Origin: Lawsonibacter faecis
GTDB taxonomy: Bacteria; Bacillota; Clostridia; Oscillospirales; Oscillospiraceae
Assembly (NCBI RefSeq): GCF_014287675.1
Contig: NZ_JACOPQ010000004.1
Coordinates: 186,001 to 250,000 of the forward strand
DNA: 64,000 nt
Direction of reading: 5' to 3'
Under the pieces are notes generated by a model, which saw nothing but the letters and a program-made list of their open reading frames with translations, was not told where the DNA came from and did no database searches. This document shows, piece by piece, positions 10,052-18,560 of this stretch. Made by a program: the position numbers and the translations under genes. Positions within the stretch are counted from its first letter, which is position 1. The number at the start of each line of letters is the position of its first letter.

Positions 10052-10438
10052 ATGAAAATTGTCTATCTGGCCCTGGCCTTCCTGTTCCTCGCCATCGGCG
10101 CGGTGGGGGTCGTTCTGCCCGTCCTGCCCACCACCCCCTTTCTGCTGGTGGCCGGGGCCTGCTTTGCCCGCGGGTCGGAGCGGTTCCACCGCTGGTTTCT
10201 GGGCACCAAGCTCTACCAAAAGCACCTGGACAGCTTCGTAAAGAGCCGGGCAATGACCCTGCGGACCAAGCTGTGCATCCTGCTCCCCGCCTCGGGCATG
10301 CTCATACTCGCCATGGTGCTGGTGCCCATTCTGCCCATGCGGATTTTCATTCTCTGCCTCATCGCCTTTAAGTACTTCTATTTCTTTACCCGCATCAAGA
10401 CCATCCGAGAGGAGGCCGCGCCCGTCTATGATGATTGA
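10052..10438 (+). CDS. DUF454 (YbaN-like) membrane protein
   Basis: A 128-aa membrane protein with about three helices. The family motif LPVLPTTPFLLVAGACFARGSERFHRWFLG is present (residues 27-56). Its function is unknown. TAGGAGTG precedes ATG 10052. It overlaps the next ABC gene by 11 bp, so the two are translated together. Context suggests a helper of the CydDC-like exporter. Confidence 0.9.
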   Translation: MKIVYLALAFLFLAIGAVGVVLPVLPTTPFLLVAGACFARGSERFHRWFLGTKLYQKHLDSFVKSRAMTLRTKLCILLPASGMLILAMVLVPILPMRIFILCLIAFKYFYFFTRIKTIREEAAPVYDD

Positions 10439-12185
10439 TAAGCGACTCATCGGCACGGTCAAGGAGGCCCCCCGGTATATCGCGGGCAATGTGGCCTGCC
10501 AGTGGGTTGGCCTGCTGGCCAACGTGGCGGCAGTTTTTTCGGTGGCGAGTCTCCTGAACGCCGCCCTGGACGGGACCTGGACCGCCGGGGGCCTGGGCCT
10601 CACGGCCCTCACTGTGGCCGCCGCGGTGCTGGTGCGCTTTTTGTGCGCCGGGGCCGCTGCCCGTATGTCCTATAAGGCATCCTCCCGGGTAAAGAAGGTC
10701 CTGCGGGACCGGATCTGCGAAAAGCTGCTGCGGCTGGGCCCGTCCTATACCGGGCGGGTCTCCACCAGCGAGGTGGTGCAGGTCTCCACCGAGGGCGTGG
10801 ACCAGCTGGAGACCTACTTCGGCCGCTACCTGCCCCAGCTTTTCTACAGCCTCCTGGCCCCCGTGACCCTCTTCGCCGTCCTGGCCCCCGTCCACCTCCC
10901 CGCCGCCGTGGCCCTGCTGTGCTGCGTGCCCCTCATCCCCATGTCCATCATCGCCATCCAGAAGGTGGCGAAAAAGCTCCTGGGCAGGTACTGGAGCGCC
11001 TACGCCGGCCTGGGCGACTGCTTTCTGGAGAACCTCCAGGGCCTCACCACCCTGAAAATTTACGGGGCGGACGGGGCCAAACACCAGGAGATGAACCGTC
11101 AGGCGGAGGCATTCCGCAAAATTACCATGAAGGTTCTCACCATGCAGCTCTCCTCCGTTACCGTCATGGACCTGGTGGCTTTCGGCGGGGCGGCACTGGG
11201 CGTCATTCTGTCGGTCACCGGCCTCCGGTCCGGGACGCTCAACCTGGCCGGGGCGGTGGCGGTGATCCTCCTCTCCGCCGAGTTCTTTATCCCCCTGCGG
11301 CTGTTGGGGTCCTACTTCCACATTGCCATGAACGGCATGGCCGCCAGCGAGAAGATTTTCCGCATTCTGAATCTGGACGAGCCCCCCGCCGGCCGGGAGG
11401 AGTCCGCACCCGGCGAGGCCCCCATCCGGTTTGAGGATGTGTCCTTCTCCTACGACGGAGAGCGGACCGTCCTCAGCGGCGTGAGCTTCACCGTGCCGCC
11501 CAGGGGATTTGTGTCCATCGCCGGGGTCTCCGGCAGCGGCAAGAGCACCATCGCGGGCCTGCTCCTGGGGGAAAACCGGGGCTATACCGGCAGCATCCGC
11601 CTGGGGGATCAGGAGCTCTCGGAGATTTGCACCGAGGGCCTGATGAGGCGCGTCACCCGCGTCTCCCACGACAGCTATCTCTTCGGCGGCACCGTGGCGG
11701 AGAACCTGCGCATGGGCAAGCGGGATGCCACCGAGGCCGAGATGAACGGGGTGCTCCGGGAGGTGAACCTTCTGGGCTTCCTCCAGACCCAGCGGGGGCT
11801 CGACACGGTCCTCACCGAGCAGGGCGGCAATCTCTCAGGAGGCCAGCGGCAGCGGCTGGCCCTGGCCCGGGCCCTCCTGCGGGAGAGCGACGTGTACGTC
11901 TTCGACGAGGCTACCTCCAACATCGACGCTGAGAGCGAGGCCGACTGCATGGCGGCCATTCACGCCCTGGCCCGGACGAAGACCGTGCTCCTCATCTCAC
12001 ACCGGCTCGCCAATCTGGTCCATTCCGACCTTATCTGCATGGTGGAGGGCGGGCGCATCGCCGAGCAGGGCATCCACAAGGCCCTGATGAAGAAAAACGG
12101 CCCCTACGCCCGGCTCTACCGGGAGCAGCAGGCCTTGGAACACTACGCGGAAGGAGGGGAAACCCTGTGCGAAGAAGCGGTCTGA
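10428..12185 (+). CDS. CydDC-like ABC half-transporter (first subunit)
   Basis: A 585-aa fused permease-ATPase: six membrane helices in residues 1-320, then a nucleotide-binding domain with GVSGSGKST (Walker A), LSGGQRQRLALARALL (signature), VYVFDEATSNID (Walker B) and ISHRLANL (H-loop). It resembles CydD/CydC-type exporters of thiols or heme, and the second half-transporter follows with a 19-bp overlap. No cydAB is present in the window, so the substrate is open. It forms a heterodimer with the next gene product by inference. Confidence 0.85.
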   Translation: MMIDKRLIGTVKEAPRYIAGNVACQWVGLLANVAAVFSVASLLNAALDGTWTAGGLGLTALTVAAAVLVRFLCAGAAARMSYKASSRVKKVLRDRICEKLLRLGPSYTGRVSTSEVVQVSTEGVDQLETYFGRYLPQLFYSLLAPVTLFAVLAPVHLPAAVALLCCVPLIPMSIIAIQKVAKKLLGRYWSAYAGLGDCFLENLQGLTTLKIYGADGAKHQEMNRQAEAFRKITMKVLTMQLSSVTVMDLVAFGGAALGVILSVTGLRSGTLNLAGAVAVILLSAEFFIPLRLLGSYFHIAMNGMAASEKIFRILNLDEPPAGREESAPGEAPIRFEDVSFSYDGERTVLSGVSFTVPPRGFVSIAGVSGSGKSTIAGLLLGENRGYTGSIRLGDQELSEICTEGLMRRVTRVSHDSYLFGGTVAENLRMGKRDATEAEMNGVLREVNLLGFLQTQRGLDTVLTEQGGNLSGGQRQRLALARALLRESDVYVFDEATSNIDAESEADCMAAIHALARTKTVLLISHRLANLVHSDLICMVEGGRIAEQGIHKALMKKNGPYARLYREQQALEHYAEGGETLCEEAV

Positions 12186-13822
12186 CCATCATGGGGCGGC
12201 TCATCGGCCTGGTGGCCCCCCTCCTGCACATTATGCTGCTGGCAGTATTAATGGGGGTGGCGGGTTATCTCTGCGCCATCTTCATCCCCGTGCTGGGGGG
12301 CTGGGCCCTGCTGGACGCCCTGGCCCTCCCCGCCCCTCTGGGGGTCACGGCGGCATTGGTCCTGGCGGCGGTCTGCGGCATCCTCCGGGGCGTGCTGCGG
12401 TACGCCGAGCAGCGCAGCAACCACTACATCGCCTTCAAGCTCTTGGCCCACATCCGGGACAGGGTCTTTACCGCCCTGCGGAGGCTGGCACCAGCCAAGC
12501 TGGAGGGTAAGGAGAAGGGGGAGTTAATCTCCGTTATCACCAGCGATATTGAGCTGCTGGAGGTCTTCTACGCCCACACCATCTCCCCCATCGCCATCGC
12601 GGCGGTGGCCTCCGCCGTCATGACGGCGTTTTTGTGGAGCTACCACCCCCTACCGGGTCTGCTGGCCCTCCTGGGGTACCTGACCGTGGGGGCGGTGATT
12701 CCCCTGCTGACCGCCCGGCTGGGCCGGGACGCGGGCATGGAGGCCCGAAAGGGCTTCGGCGCGCTGAACGCCTACTTTCTGGACAGCCTGCGGGGCCTGC
12801 GGGAGAGCATTCAGTACGGCACGGGCGAGGCCCGGCGGAAAAATGTCGCCGACCGCACCGACGGCCTGGACGACACCCAGCGTAAGCTCAAGGATGTGGA
12901 GGGAATCATCACCGGCGTGACCGGGGCGGCCATCCTACTCTTTTCCCTGGCCATGCTGGCGGTAACCCTCTGGCTCTACAGCCTGGGTGCGGTGAGCTTT
13001 GCCGGGGTATTGATCCCCACCGTGGCCATGATGAGTTCCTTCGGCCCGGTGACGGCCCTCTCCAACCTCTCCAACAACCTCTTCCTCACACTTGCCTCCG
13101 GAGACCGTGTGCTGGATCTGCTGGAGGAGGAGCCCCAGGTGGAGGAAGTGTCCGGCGGCAAGAAAGCTGCCTTCACCGGCGCCGAGTGCCGGAAGGTGGA
13201 CTTCTCCTACGGCGCGGAGCCGATTCTCGACGGCGTGTCCCTCTCCGTTCCCGAGGGGAGGATTGTGGGTGTCTCGGGCCGCAGCGGATCTGGCAAGTCC
13301 ACCCTGCTGAAGCTGCTCATGCGCTTCTGGGACGTGGGGAGCGGCGCGGTGGAGCTGTCCGGCACCGACGTGAAGGAGCTTAATACCGCCTGTCTCCGGG
13401 ACCTGGAGAGCTACGTCACCCAGGAGACCATCCTTTTCCATGACACCATTGAAAATAATATTAAAATCGGCAGGCTGGACGCCACGCGGGAACAGGTGGA
13501 GGCGGCGGCGAAAAAGGCGGCCCTCCACGAGTTTATTCTCACTCTCCCACAGGGGTACGACACGCATGTGGGCGAGCTGGGGGACACCCTCTCCGGCGGG
13601 GAGCGGCAGCGCATCGGCGTGGCCCGGGCGTTCCTCCACGACGCGCCCTTTCTCCTGCTGGACGAACCCACCAGCAATCTGGACAGCCTCAGCGAGGGCA
13701 TAATCCTCAAGGCCCTCCGGGAGGAGGGGGCGGGGCGCACCATCGTGCTGGTCTCCCACCGCGCGTCCACCATGGGCGTGGCGGACATCGTCTATAAGAT
13801 GAACTCCGGGCGGGTGAGCTGA
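12167..13822 (+). CDS. CydDC-like ABC half-transporter (second subunit)
   Basis: A 551-aa partner subunit. The GTG start at 12167 follows AAGGAGGGG and overlaps the previous gene. The membrane part carries EGKEKGELISVITSDIELLEVFYAHTISP, characteristic of CydC. The ATPase has GRSGSGKST, LSGGERQRIGVARAFL, LLLDEPTSNLD and SHRAST. The stop overlaps the next start (TGATG). Confidence 0.87.
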   Translation: MRRSGLTIMGRLIGLVAPLLHIMLLAVLMGVAGYLCAIFIPVLGGWALLDALALPAPLGVTAALVLAAVCGILRGVLRYAEQRSNHYIAFKLLAHIRDRVFTALRRLAPAKLEGKEKGELISVITSDIELLEVFYAHTISPIAIAAVASAVMTAFLWSYHPLPGLLALLGYLTVGAVIPLLTARLGRDAGMEARKGFGALNAYFLDSLRGLRESIQYGTGEARRKNVADRTDGLDDTQRKLKDVEGIITGVTGAAILLFSLAMLAVTLWLYSLGAVSFAGVLIPTVAMMSSFGPVTALSNLSNNLFLTLASGDRVLDLLEEEPQVEEVSGGKKAAFTGAECRKVDFSYGAEPILDGVSLSVPEGRIVGVSGRSGSGKSTLLKLLMRFWDVGSGAVELSGTDVKELNTACLRDLESYVTQETILFHDTIENNIKIGRLDATREQVEAAAKKAALHEFILTLPQGYDTHVGELGDTLSGGERQRIGVARAFLHDAPFLLLDEPTSNLDSLSEGIILKALREEGAGRTIVLVSHRASTMGVADIVYKMNSGRVS

Positions 13823-14172
13823 TGGCAAAGACCGCTGAAAGGAAGCGGCAGGAGGAACTGGAAATGATCCGCTTGATGGTGGGCCTCTACTGCAGGGGAA
13901 ACCACGGAAAACAAAGCGGTCTATGCCCGGGCTGTGAGGCGCTGTACGGCTACGCCGCCGGGCGCATCGCCCGCTGCCCCCACATGGAGACCAAGACCTT
14001 CTGCTCCGCCTGCAAAACCCACTGCTACCGCCCGGAGATGCGCGAGCAGATTCGGGCCGTCATGCGTTACGCAGGGCCCCGGATGCTCTTCCACCACCCG
14101 GTCGCAGCCGTCAAACACCTTCTGGTGGGCAGAGCGGCCAAATCAAAGAAAGAAGGAGGCCGCCTCGTTTGA
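13822..14172 (+). CDS. YgbA-like (nitrous oxide-stimulated promoter family) protein
   Basis: A 116-aa protein with seven Cys (C24, C35, C38, C52, C60, C63, C67), including CPGC and CSACKTHCYRPEMR. The pattern matches the YgbA_NO family, which in enterobacteria belongs to the NsrR nitric-oxide regulon. The Cys set suggests metal or Fe-S binding. It is the last gene of the DUF454-ABC-ABC operon, so a link to nitrosative stress is inferred for the operon. Confidence 0.85.
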   Translation: MAKTAERKRQEELEMIRLMVGLYCRGNHGKQSGLCPGCEALYGYAAGRIARCPHMETKTFCSACKTHCYRPEMREQIRAVMRYAGPRMLFHHPVAAVKHLLVGRAAKSKKEGGRLV

Positions 14173-14186
14173 GGCGGCCTCCTCGC
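14155..14186 (+). terminator. hairpin at the end of ygbA
   Basis: AGGAGGCCGCCTC-GTTT-GAGGCGGCCTCCT overlaps the last codons and stop of the gene. No clear T-run follows, and the next hairpin starts at once. Confidence 0.6.
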
Positions 14187-14270
14187 CGCTTGTCCAAGAA
14201 GCCCCTTGGGGCTTCTTGGACAAGCGGCATGACGGATGGAGCTCAATTTGGTGAGAAAAGTCGCCCGTCC
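14185..14270 (+). repeat. hairpin repeat family A, copy 1
   Basis: The perfect stem GCCGCTTGTCCAAGAAGCCC / GGGCTTCTTGGACAAGCGGC is followed by CATGACGG, GGAGCTC, AATTTGG and AAAAGTCGCCC. The same block order occurs after both ftsH genes (29283 and 62472). The position directly behind a gene suggests use as a terminator. Confidence 0.75.
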
Positions 14271-14406
14271 CCCTCTGCCATTCAGAGAAATATCCGCCCG
14301 CATCTCTCGGAGGACGGTGGAGTGGTCCGTCGGGCGGTGCGTGGGATGCCCCATTCTTGGAGAAACCACGCGGCAGAAATCGCCCCTGCTCCGGGTAATG
14401 TCATTT

Positions 14407-14559
14407 AGTTAAGCGCTTTCCCATTCATCTGTCATTTTTCGCCGGTGCTCCCGCAAGGGGTACGACGCATCCGTAAGGCGGCAAAGCCGCCGAAGGCTGC
14501 GCTGTGCGACCGGATTTGAATGACAGATTGGGGTAGAAAACGCGCTGAGAGCCTTAACT
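14407..14559. repeat. MITE-like element with imperfect terminal inverted repeats
   Basis: The left end AGTTAAG..CGCTTTCCC..ATCTGTCATTT is mirrored by the right end (AATGACAGAT...CGCG...CTTAACT). Small indels separate the two arms. A GC hairpin (GGCGGC/GCCGCC) lies inside. There is no coding capacity. The 443-bp gap 14173-14615 holds this element and the family A repeat; I see nothing else in it. Confidence 0.5.
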
Positions 14560-14615
14560 GATAACATTGCTGCTCCGGGTGGTGGCTCAGCCGGGGCAGC
14601 TTCGCATGCGCCATA

Positions 14616-15074
14616 TCACCGCTCGCCCAGAAGCCGCGTCAGCAGGGCGGCGCAGCCGTCCCGCACGTCGATGTAGGTCTGGTCAAAATTCCCGGTATAC
14701 CAGGGGTCGGCGATCTCGCCGGGGCGGTTCGTGAAGTCCAGCAGCAGCCTGACCTTTCCCTCGGGGTCCCCGCCCAGTATCCGCCGCATATTGCGCAGGT
14801 TCGCGCCGTCCATGCCCAGCAGCAGGTCGTATTTATCATAGTCCGCCGCGGTGAGCTGAACCGCCCGCTTGCCCGCCGTGGAAATTCCAAACTCCGCCAG
14901 CTTCCGCCGGGTGCCGGGGTGCACCCCGTTTCCGATCTCCTCCCGGCTGGTGGCCGCCGAGGCGATGTAAAACGCTCCGGCCAGCCCCCGCTTTTCCACC
15001 ATATCCTTTAACACGAATTCCGCCATAGGACTTCTGCAGATATTGCCGTGGCACACAAATAAGATGCTGTACAT
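14616..15074 (-). CDS. low-molecular-weight protein-tyrosine-phosphatase
   Basis: A 152-aa enzyme that hydrolyses phosphotyrosine. The active-site loop C8-HGNIC-R14-S matches C-X5-R-S, and the general acid Asp is in ADPWY (about D123). The length is typical. No partner tyrosine kinase is nearby. Confidence 0.95.
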   Translation of the reverse strand: MYSILFVCHGNICRSPMAEFVLKDMVEKRGLAGAFYIASAATSREEIGNGVHPGTRRKLAEFGISTAGKRAVQLTAADYDKYDLLLGMDGANLRNMRRILGGDPEGKVRLLLDFTNRPGEIADPWYTGNFDQTYIDVRDGCAALLTRLLGER

Positions 15075-15095
15075 ACCTTGCCTCCCAAACAGCAG

Positions 15096-15352
15096 CTAAA
15101 AAATTAGGCTGGCCGGGTCGTCCCACTTGCTGTAGAGCTTGCGGTTAGGGCGCAGGATGAGATATTTGTACTCGTCCCTGCCGTCGGCCTTGGCCATGCA
15201 GTCCTCGTCCAGGACCGTGGACATATTCATCACGGAGTACTTCATCGCGCCGTACTCCAGGCGCGCTCCTCCACCATCTGAGCCACGCAGAATTTGCAGT
15301 TGTTGATGCAGCGCCCCGCGGGTACGACCACCGACAAGGACTGAATTTTCAA
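15096..15352 (-). pseudogene. remnant of a radical SAM protein (internal deletion, frameshift)
   Basis: On the minus strand a TTG at 15352 gives MKIQSLSVVVPAGRCINN followed by CKFCVAQMVEERA, with a CxxxCxxC cluster typical of radical SAM N-termini. It stops after 36 codons. Another frame then runs from EYGAMKYSVMNMST to RKLYSKWDDPASLIF and a stop, which looks like a proper C-terminus. The middle of the gene is therefore missing. The family is not identified beyond radical SAM. Confidence 0.6.
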
Positions 15353-15411
15353 ATGAGCTCAACTCCCGTGCGTTTATTCCTCCTGATGATAACACAGTTT
15401 CCGGTCACAAA

Positions 15412-15447
15412 AAAGGGCGTGCCGTTTTCCCAAACGGCACGCCCTTT
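15412..15447 (-). terminator. terminator of the DUF4358-like gene
   Basis: AAAGGGCGTGCCGTTT and its complement form a 16-bp stem with a 4-nt loop. On the minus strand it ends in a T-run. Confidence 0.9.
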
Positions 15448-15464
15448 ATCGCGGTATGGGATGC

Positions 15465-16340
15465 TTACTTCTGGGCCTCGGCGAAGTCGTTGAAGAGCTC
15501 CACGCCCTTCTCGGCGGTCTCGCCGATGACATAGAGCACGTAGTCGCCGTTCACCACGACCTGCGCGGCCTCAACCTTGGGCAGGTTGTGGGCCAGGTAC
15601 CAGGAGAAGGTGTCCTCCTGGGCCTGGCGGTCGGTCTCAATGGCCTCCTTCACGGCGTCCACGTCGGCGCCGTCGGCCAGCTTTGCCACCAGAAGGCGGT
15701 CGGGAGTGGTGTTGAAGCCGGTAAACATGAAGCCCTTCTCAAAGGTGCCCTCGGCGAGGCTGAAGTTCTCGGCAAAGACGGATATGTCGCTCTTCATGCC
15801 GGCATAGATGCCGGAGGCGTCCATAATGCTGTAGGCCAGCTTGATCATGGGATCGTTATTGGGGGTGGTGATGGTCAAACTGTCGCCGTCAGCGGCCACC
15901 TCAAAGCCCTCCACCAGATTGAGCACGCCGGCGGGGATGAAGGTCACGCCGCTGACTACCTCGGCAAGGCCCTCCACCGGAGCGTCGTTCACCAGAATGG
16001 TGTTGTCGGCAAAGTTGACGATGATGCGGGCGTCGCCCAGATAAAAGAAGCCCTGGTTCTCCTCCTCAAACCAGGAGGCGGAGCCGTGATCGCTCTCAGC
16101 CACCAGGCGCAGGGGCACCATATCGGGGCTCACGGCGGCGGGGATGGCGGAGCTGTCCAGCTCGCTCCCATTGAGCACCAGCTTGGCGGCGTAGCCGCCA
16201 GTCAGGGGGGCGGAGATGGGCATGACCCCAGCATCCCCGGCGGGCGCGGGAGAGATGAGCAGGCCGTCCGCGGCAAAGGCGGGGACGGTGAGGGACGCGG
16301 CCAGGGCCAGGGAGAGGGCGACGGTACCGAATTTCTTCAT
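15465..16340 (-). CDS. secreted protein with copper-amine-oxidase-like stalk and DUF4358-like C-terminus
   Basis: 291 aa. A signal peptide is clear (MKKFGTVALSLALAASLTVPAFAA). Residues 50-155 (VLNGSELDSSAIP...VPLRLVAE...FIPAGVL) resemble the copper amine oxidase N-terminal-like stalk domain common in Clostridia surface proteins. The C-terminal 120 residues (IMDASGIYAGMKSD, EAIETDRQAQE, VVVNGDYVLYVI) resemble DUF4358. There are no catalytic residues to point at. It is probably an extracellular envelope protein. It is monocistronic with a strong terminator. Confidence 0.75.
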   Translation of the reverse strand: MKKFGTVALSLALAASLTVPAFAADGLLISPAPAGDAGVMPISAPLTGGYAAKLVLNGSELDSSAIPAAVSPDMVPLRLVAESDHGSASWFEEENQGFFYLGDARIIVNFADNTILVNDAPVEGLAEVVSGVTFIPAGVLNLVEGFEVAADGDSLTITTPNNDPMIKLAYSIMDASGIYAGMKSDISVFAENFSLAEGTFEKGFMFTGFNTTPDRLLVAKLADGADVDAVKEAIETDRQAQEDTFSWYLAHNLPKVEAAQVVVNGDYVLYVIGETAEKGVELFNDFAEAQK

Positions 16341-16443
16341 GTTATTTCTCCTTTTGTAAGGTTCTCAAACCGGCCGGGCTGGGCCCGACCACGAACATAG
16401 ACGAACCGGAGAAAAAAAGGTTCCGTCCTCAAAGCAATCTTTT

Positions 16444-16611
16444 TTATTGATTTGTGTTCTTATCCTCAATCGCCTGGATAATAAAAAAGCCCAGAGTTGC
16501 AATTGACAAAATAATCCCTAAATAACCTTCCAGATTGAAGGCGGCGCCGATATAGATGCCGGCGAATCCCGCGGCTGCCGTTGAAATCAAGGCTTGAACC
16601 GGTCTGCTCAT
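16444..16611 (-). CDS. small membrane protein, 55 aa
   Basis: An uncharacterised 55-aa protein. ATG 16611 follows GTAGGATGGT. Two hydrophobic helices are visible (ALISTAAAGFAGIYIGAAF and LGIILSIATLGFFIIQAI), then a polar tail EDKNTNQ. It lies between the DUF4358-like gene and ybaK, on the same strand as both. Coding is inferred from the helix pattern and ribosome binding site only. Confidence 0.55.
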   Translation of the reverse strand: MSRPVQALISTAAAGFAGIYIGAAFNLEGYLGIILSIATLGFFIIQAIEDKNTNQ

Positions 16612-16664
16612 ACCATCCTACGCTCCATCGTTCAAATTCTTCGGCAGCAACCGGGCGGTTTTCG

Positions 16665-17144
16665 TCATTCCTTGCTGACCGGGGCGAACACGGCCCGGAT
16701 TAGTCCCGCCAGGGACGCCGGGGCCAGCTCCACCTGGAAGCCGATTTTTCCCGCGCTGACCACCATCCGCTCCACACCCCTTGCGCTCTCGTCGATGACG
16801 GTCTTGAACTGCTTTTTCATGCCCACCGGGGAGCAGCCGCCGTGGACATATCCCGTCAGCGGCTGCAGCTCCGCCAGCCGGATCATCTCAATGGACTTCT
16901 CCCCCACCGCCTTGGCCGCGGCCTTCAAATCCAGTTCCCTCATCACGGGCACCACAAAGACGTAATGCCGCCCGGCGGCGCCCCGGGTTACCAGGGTTTT
17001 GAAGGCTCGCTCCGGCTCCACGCCCAGCAGGGCCGCCACATGGGGGCCGTCCACCGGCCCGCCCGAGTAGGGGTAGGCGTGGGCGGTATAGGGGACCTTC
17101 TTCTGGTCAAGAATACGCATGACATTGGTTTTTTCTTCCGGCAT
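16665..17144 (-). CDS. ybaK: Cys-tRNA(Pro)/Cys-tRNA(Cys) deacylase, YbaK/EbsC type
   Basis: A 159-aa trans-editing enzyme that removes Cys mischarged onto tRNA-Pro. It shows the YbaK fold markers KTLVTRG, VPVMRELDLKAAAKA and GYVHGGCSPVGMKKQ (the Gly-rich active-site loop). The open frame extends to 17231, but ATG 17144 behind GTGAGG gives the usual N-terminus (EEKTNVMRILDQKKVPY) and length. Confidence 0.93.
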   Translation of the reverse strand: MPEEKTNVMRILDQKKVPYTAHAYPYSGGPVDGPHVAALLGVEPERAFKTLVTRGAAGRHYVFVVPVMRELDLKAAAKAVGEKSIEMIRLAELQPLTGYVHGGCSPVGMKKQFKTVIDESARGVERMVVSAGKIGFQVELAPASLAGLIRAVFAPVSKE

Positions 17145-17223
17145 GAGATGTCGCCTCACTTGTAATTCAGACACCATAACGGTATGATATAGAAAGTATA
17201 GCACAAGGAAAGGTGTGGATTCA

Positions 17224-18264
17224 ATGGACACTCAAAATTGCAGAGCTTTTTTAATGGACACGGCCATGCGCCTGCTGACCACCGACAGCCCCAGCGGGTA
17301 CACGGAGGAGGTGGCCCGTGTGGTGGAGGGGATTGCCCATGAGCTGGGCTACTGCGTCTCCCGAAACAACAAGGGAAACATCACCATCGACGTGCCCGGC
17401 CGGGAGAGCGGGAAGACGGTCGGCCTCTGCGCCCATGTGGACACCCTGGGCCTGATGGTCCGATCCATCACCGGAGACGGACAGCTCATGCTCACCCGCA
17501 TCGGCGGGCCCATCCTCCCCACCCTGGACGGCGAGTACTGCAAAATCTATACCCGGGACGGCCGCAGCTATTCCGGCACCGTCCTCTCCCTCTCCCCCGC
17601 CGCCCACGTCTTCGACGACGCGGCCACCCGCGCCAGGGACGAGCAGAACCTGGCGGTGCGGATCGACGAGGTGGTCAGAAGCAGGGAGGACGTGGAGGCC
17701 CTTGGCATCCGGGCCGGGGACTTCGTCTGCTTCGACCCCAAGACTGTGGTCACCGACAGCGGGTTTTTAAAGTCCCGCTTCATCGACGACAAGGGCAGCG
17801 CCGCCTGTATGCTCACCCTGCTCAAGCTCCTCCGTGACCAGGGCCTGAGGCCGAAATGCGACACCAAGCTCATTTTCTCCGTCCATGAGGAGGTGGGTCA
17901 CGGCGGGGCCACCCTGCCCCGGGACCTCTCGGAGCTGCTCATCGTGGATATGGGCTGCGTGGGCCTGGACCTCAGCTGTACCGAGTACCAGGTCTCCATC
18001 TGCGCCAAGGACGGCAACGGGCCCTACGACTATGAGATGACCTCCCGGCTCATTGAGCTGAGCAGGGCCAACGGCGTGGACTTTGCGGTGGACATCTACC
18101 CCCACTACGGCTCCGACGCGGGCGTGGCCTGGCACGCGGGGCTGGACGTCCGTGCCGCACTCATCGGCCCCGGCGTCCACGCCTCCCACGGCATGGAGCG
18201 GACCCACTGGGAGGGGATGAAAAATACGATTCAATTGGCGGCGCTGTATCTGGAGTGCGAGTGA
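17224..18264 (+). CDS. M42 family metallopeptidase
   Basis: A 346-aa cytoplasmic di-metal aminopeptidase of the glutamyl aminopeptidase/endoglucanase-M type. Metal and catalytic residues are visible in CAHVDT (His and Asp), FIDDKGSA (bridging Asp), VHEEVGHGG (catalytic Glu and ligand Glu), the Asp in VDMG and GVHASHGMERTH (His). ATG 17224 follows AAGGAAAGG. The last 22 codons and the following 80 or so bp are present again at 18413-18560. Confidence 0.93.
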   Translation: MDTQNCRAFLMDTAMRLLTTDSPSGYTEEVARVVEGIAHELGYCVSRNNKGNITIDVPGRESGKTVGLCAHVDTLGLMVRSITGDGQLMLTRIGGPILPTLDGEYCKIYTRDGRSYSGTVLSLSPAAHVFDDAATRARDEQNLAVRIDEVVRSREDVEALGIRAGDFVCFDPKTVVTDSGFLKSRFIDDKGSAACMLTLLKLLRDQGLRPKCDTKLIFSVHEEVGHGGATLPRDLSELLIVDMGCVGLDLSCTEYQVSICAKDGNGPYDYEMTSRLIELSRANGVDFAVDIYPHYGSDAGVAWHAGLDVRAALIGPGVHASHGMERTHWEGMKNTIQLAALYLECE

Positions 18265-18345
18265 GGCCGATGGGGACGCGACGGCGCGCGTATGCGCGTA
18301 CAAGCGTTTTCCCCGCCGCAGGCGTGGAAAACCTTGATGCCGGGG
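18198..18345 (+). repeat. direct repeat, copy 1: M42 gene 3' end plus spacer
   Basis: 148 bp covering the final 22 codons of the M42 gene, the stop and the first part of a structured element. It is identical to 18413-18560 except at one position (A18206 against G18421). Confidence 0.95.
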
Positions 18346-18420
18346 ACGATTCACTCGTCCCCGGCAGATGAAGTCACTTCGGGGTCCCCGCCCGGCCTCG
18401 GCCGGGCGGGGCGCGGACCC
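18266..18420 (+). repeat. structured repeat element, copy 1
   Basis: The block order is a GCGCG-CGTAT-GCGCG-type hairpin, CAAGC-GTTTTCC...GGAAAAC, CTTGATGCCGGG, then the stem GCCGGGGACGA-TTCAC-TCGTCCCCGGC (18339-18365). AGATGAAGT and a GC-rich stem CCCCGCCCGGCC/GGCCGGGCGGGG come last. It has no coding potential. It shares its layout with 4617-4790 (antisense), 18481-18635 and, in its second half, 22241-22320. Confidence 0.65.
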
Positions 18421-18560
18421 GCTGGGAGGGGATGAAAAATACGATTCAATTGGCGGCGCTGTATCTGGAGTGCGAGTGAGGCCGATGGGGACGCGACGGC
18501 GCGCGTATGCGCGTACAAGCGTTTTCCCCGCCGCAGGCGTGGAAAACCTTGATGCCGGGG
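18413..18560 (+). repeat. direct repeat, copy 2: non-functional M42 gene tail
   Basis: A second copy of the M42 3' end without the rest of the gene, offset by 215 bp from copy 1. The sequences that follow each copy are clearly diverged although the copies are 147/148 identical. A plain tandem duplication therefore does not explain them. Confidence 0.95.
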
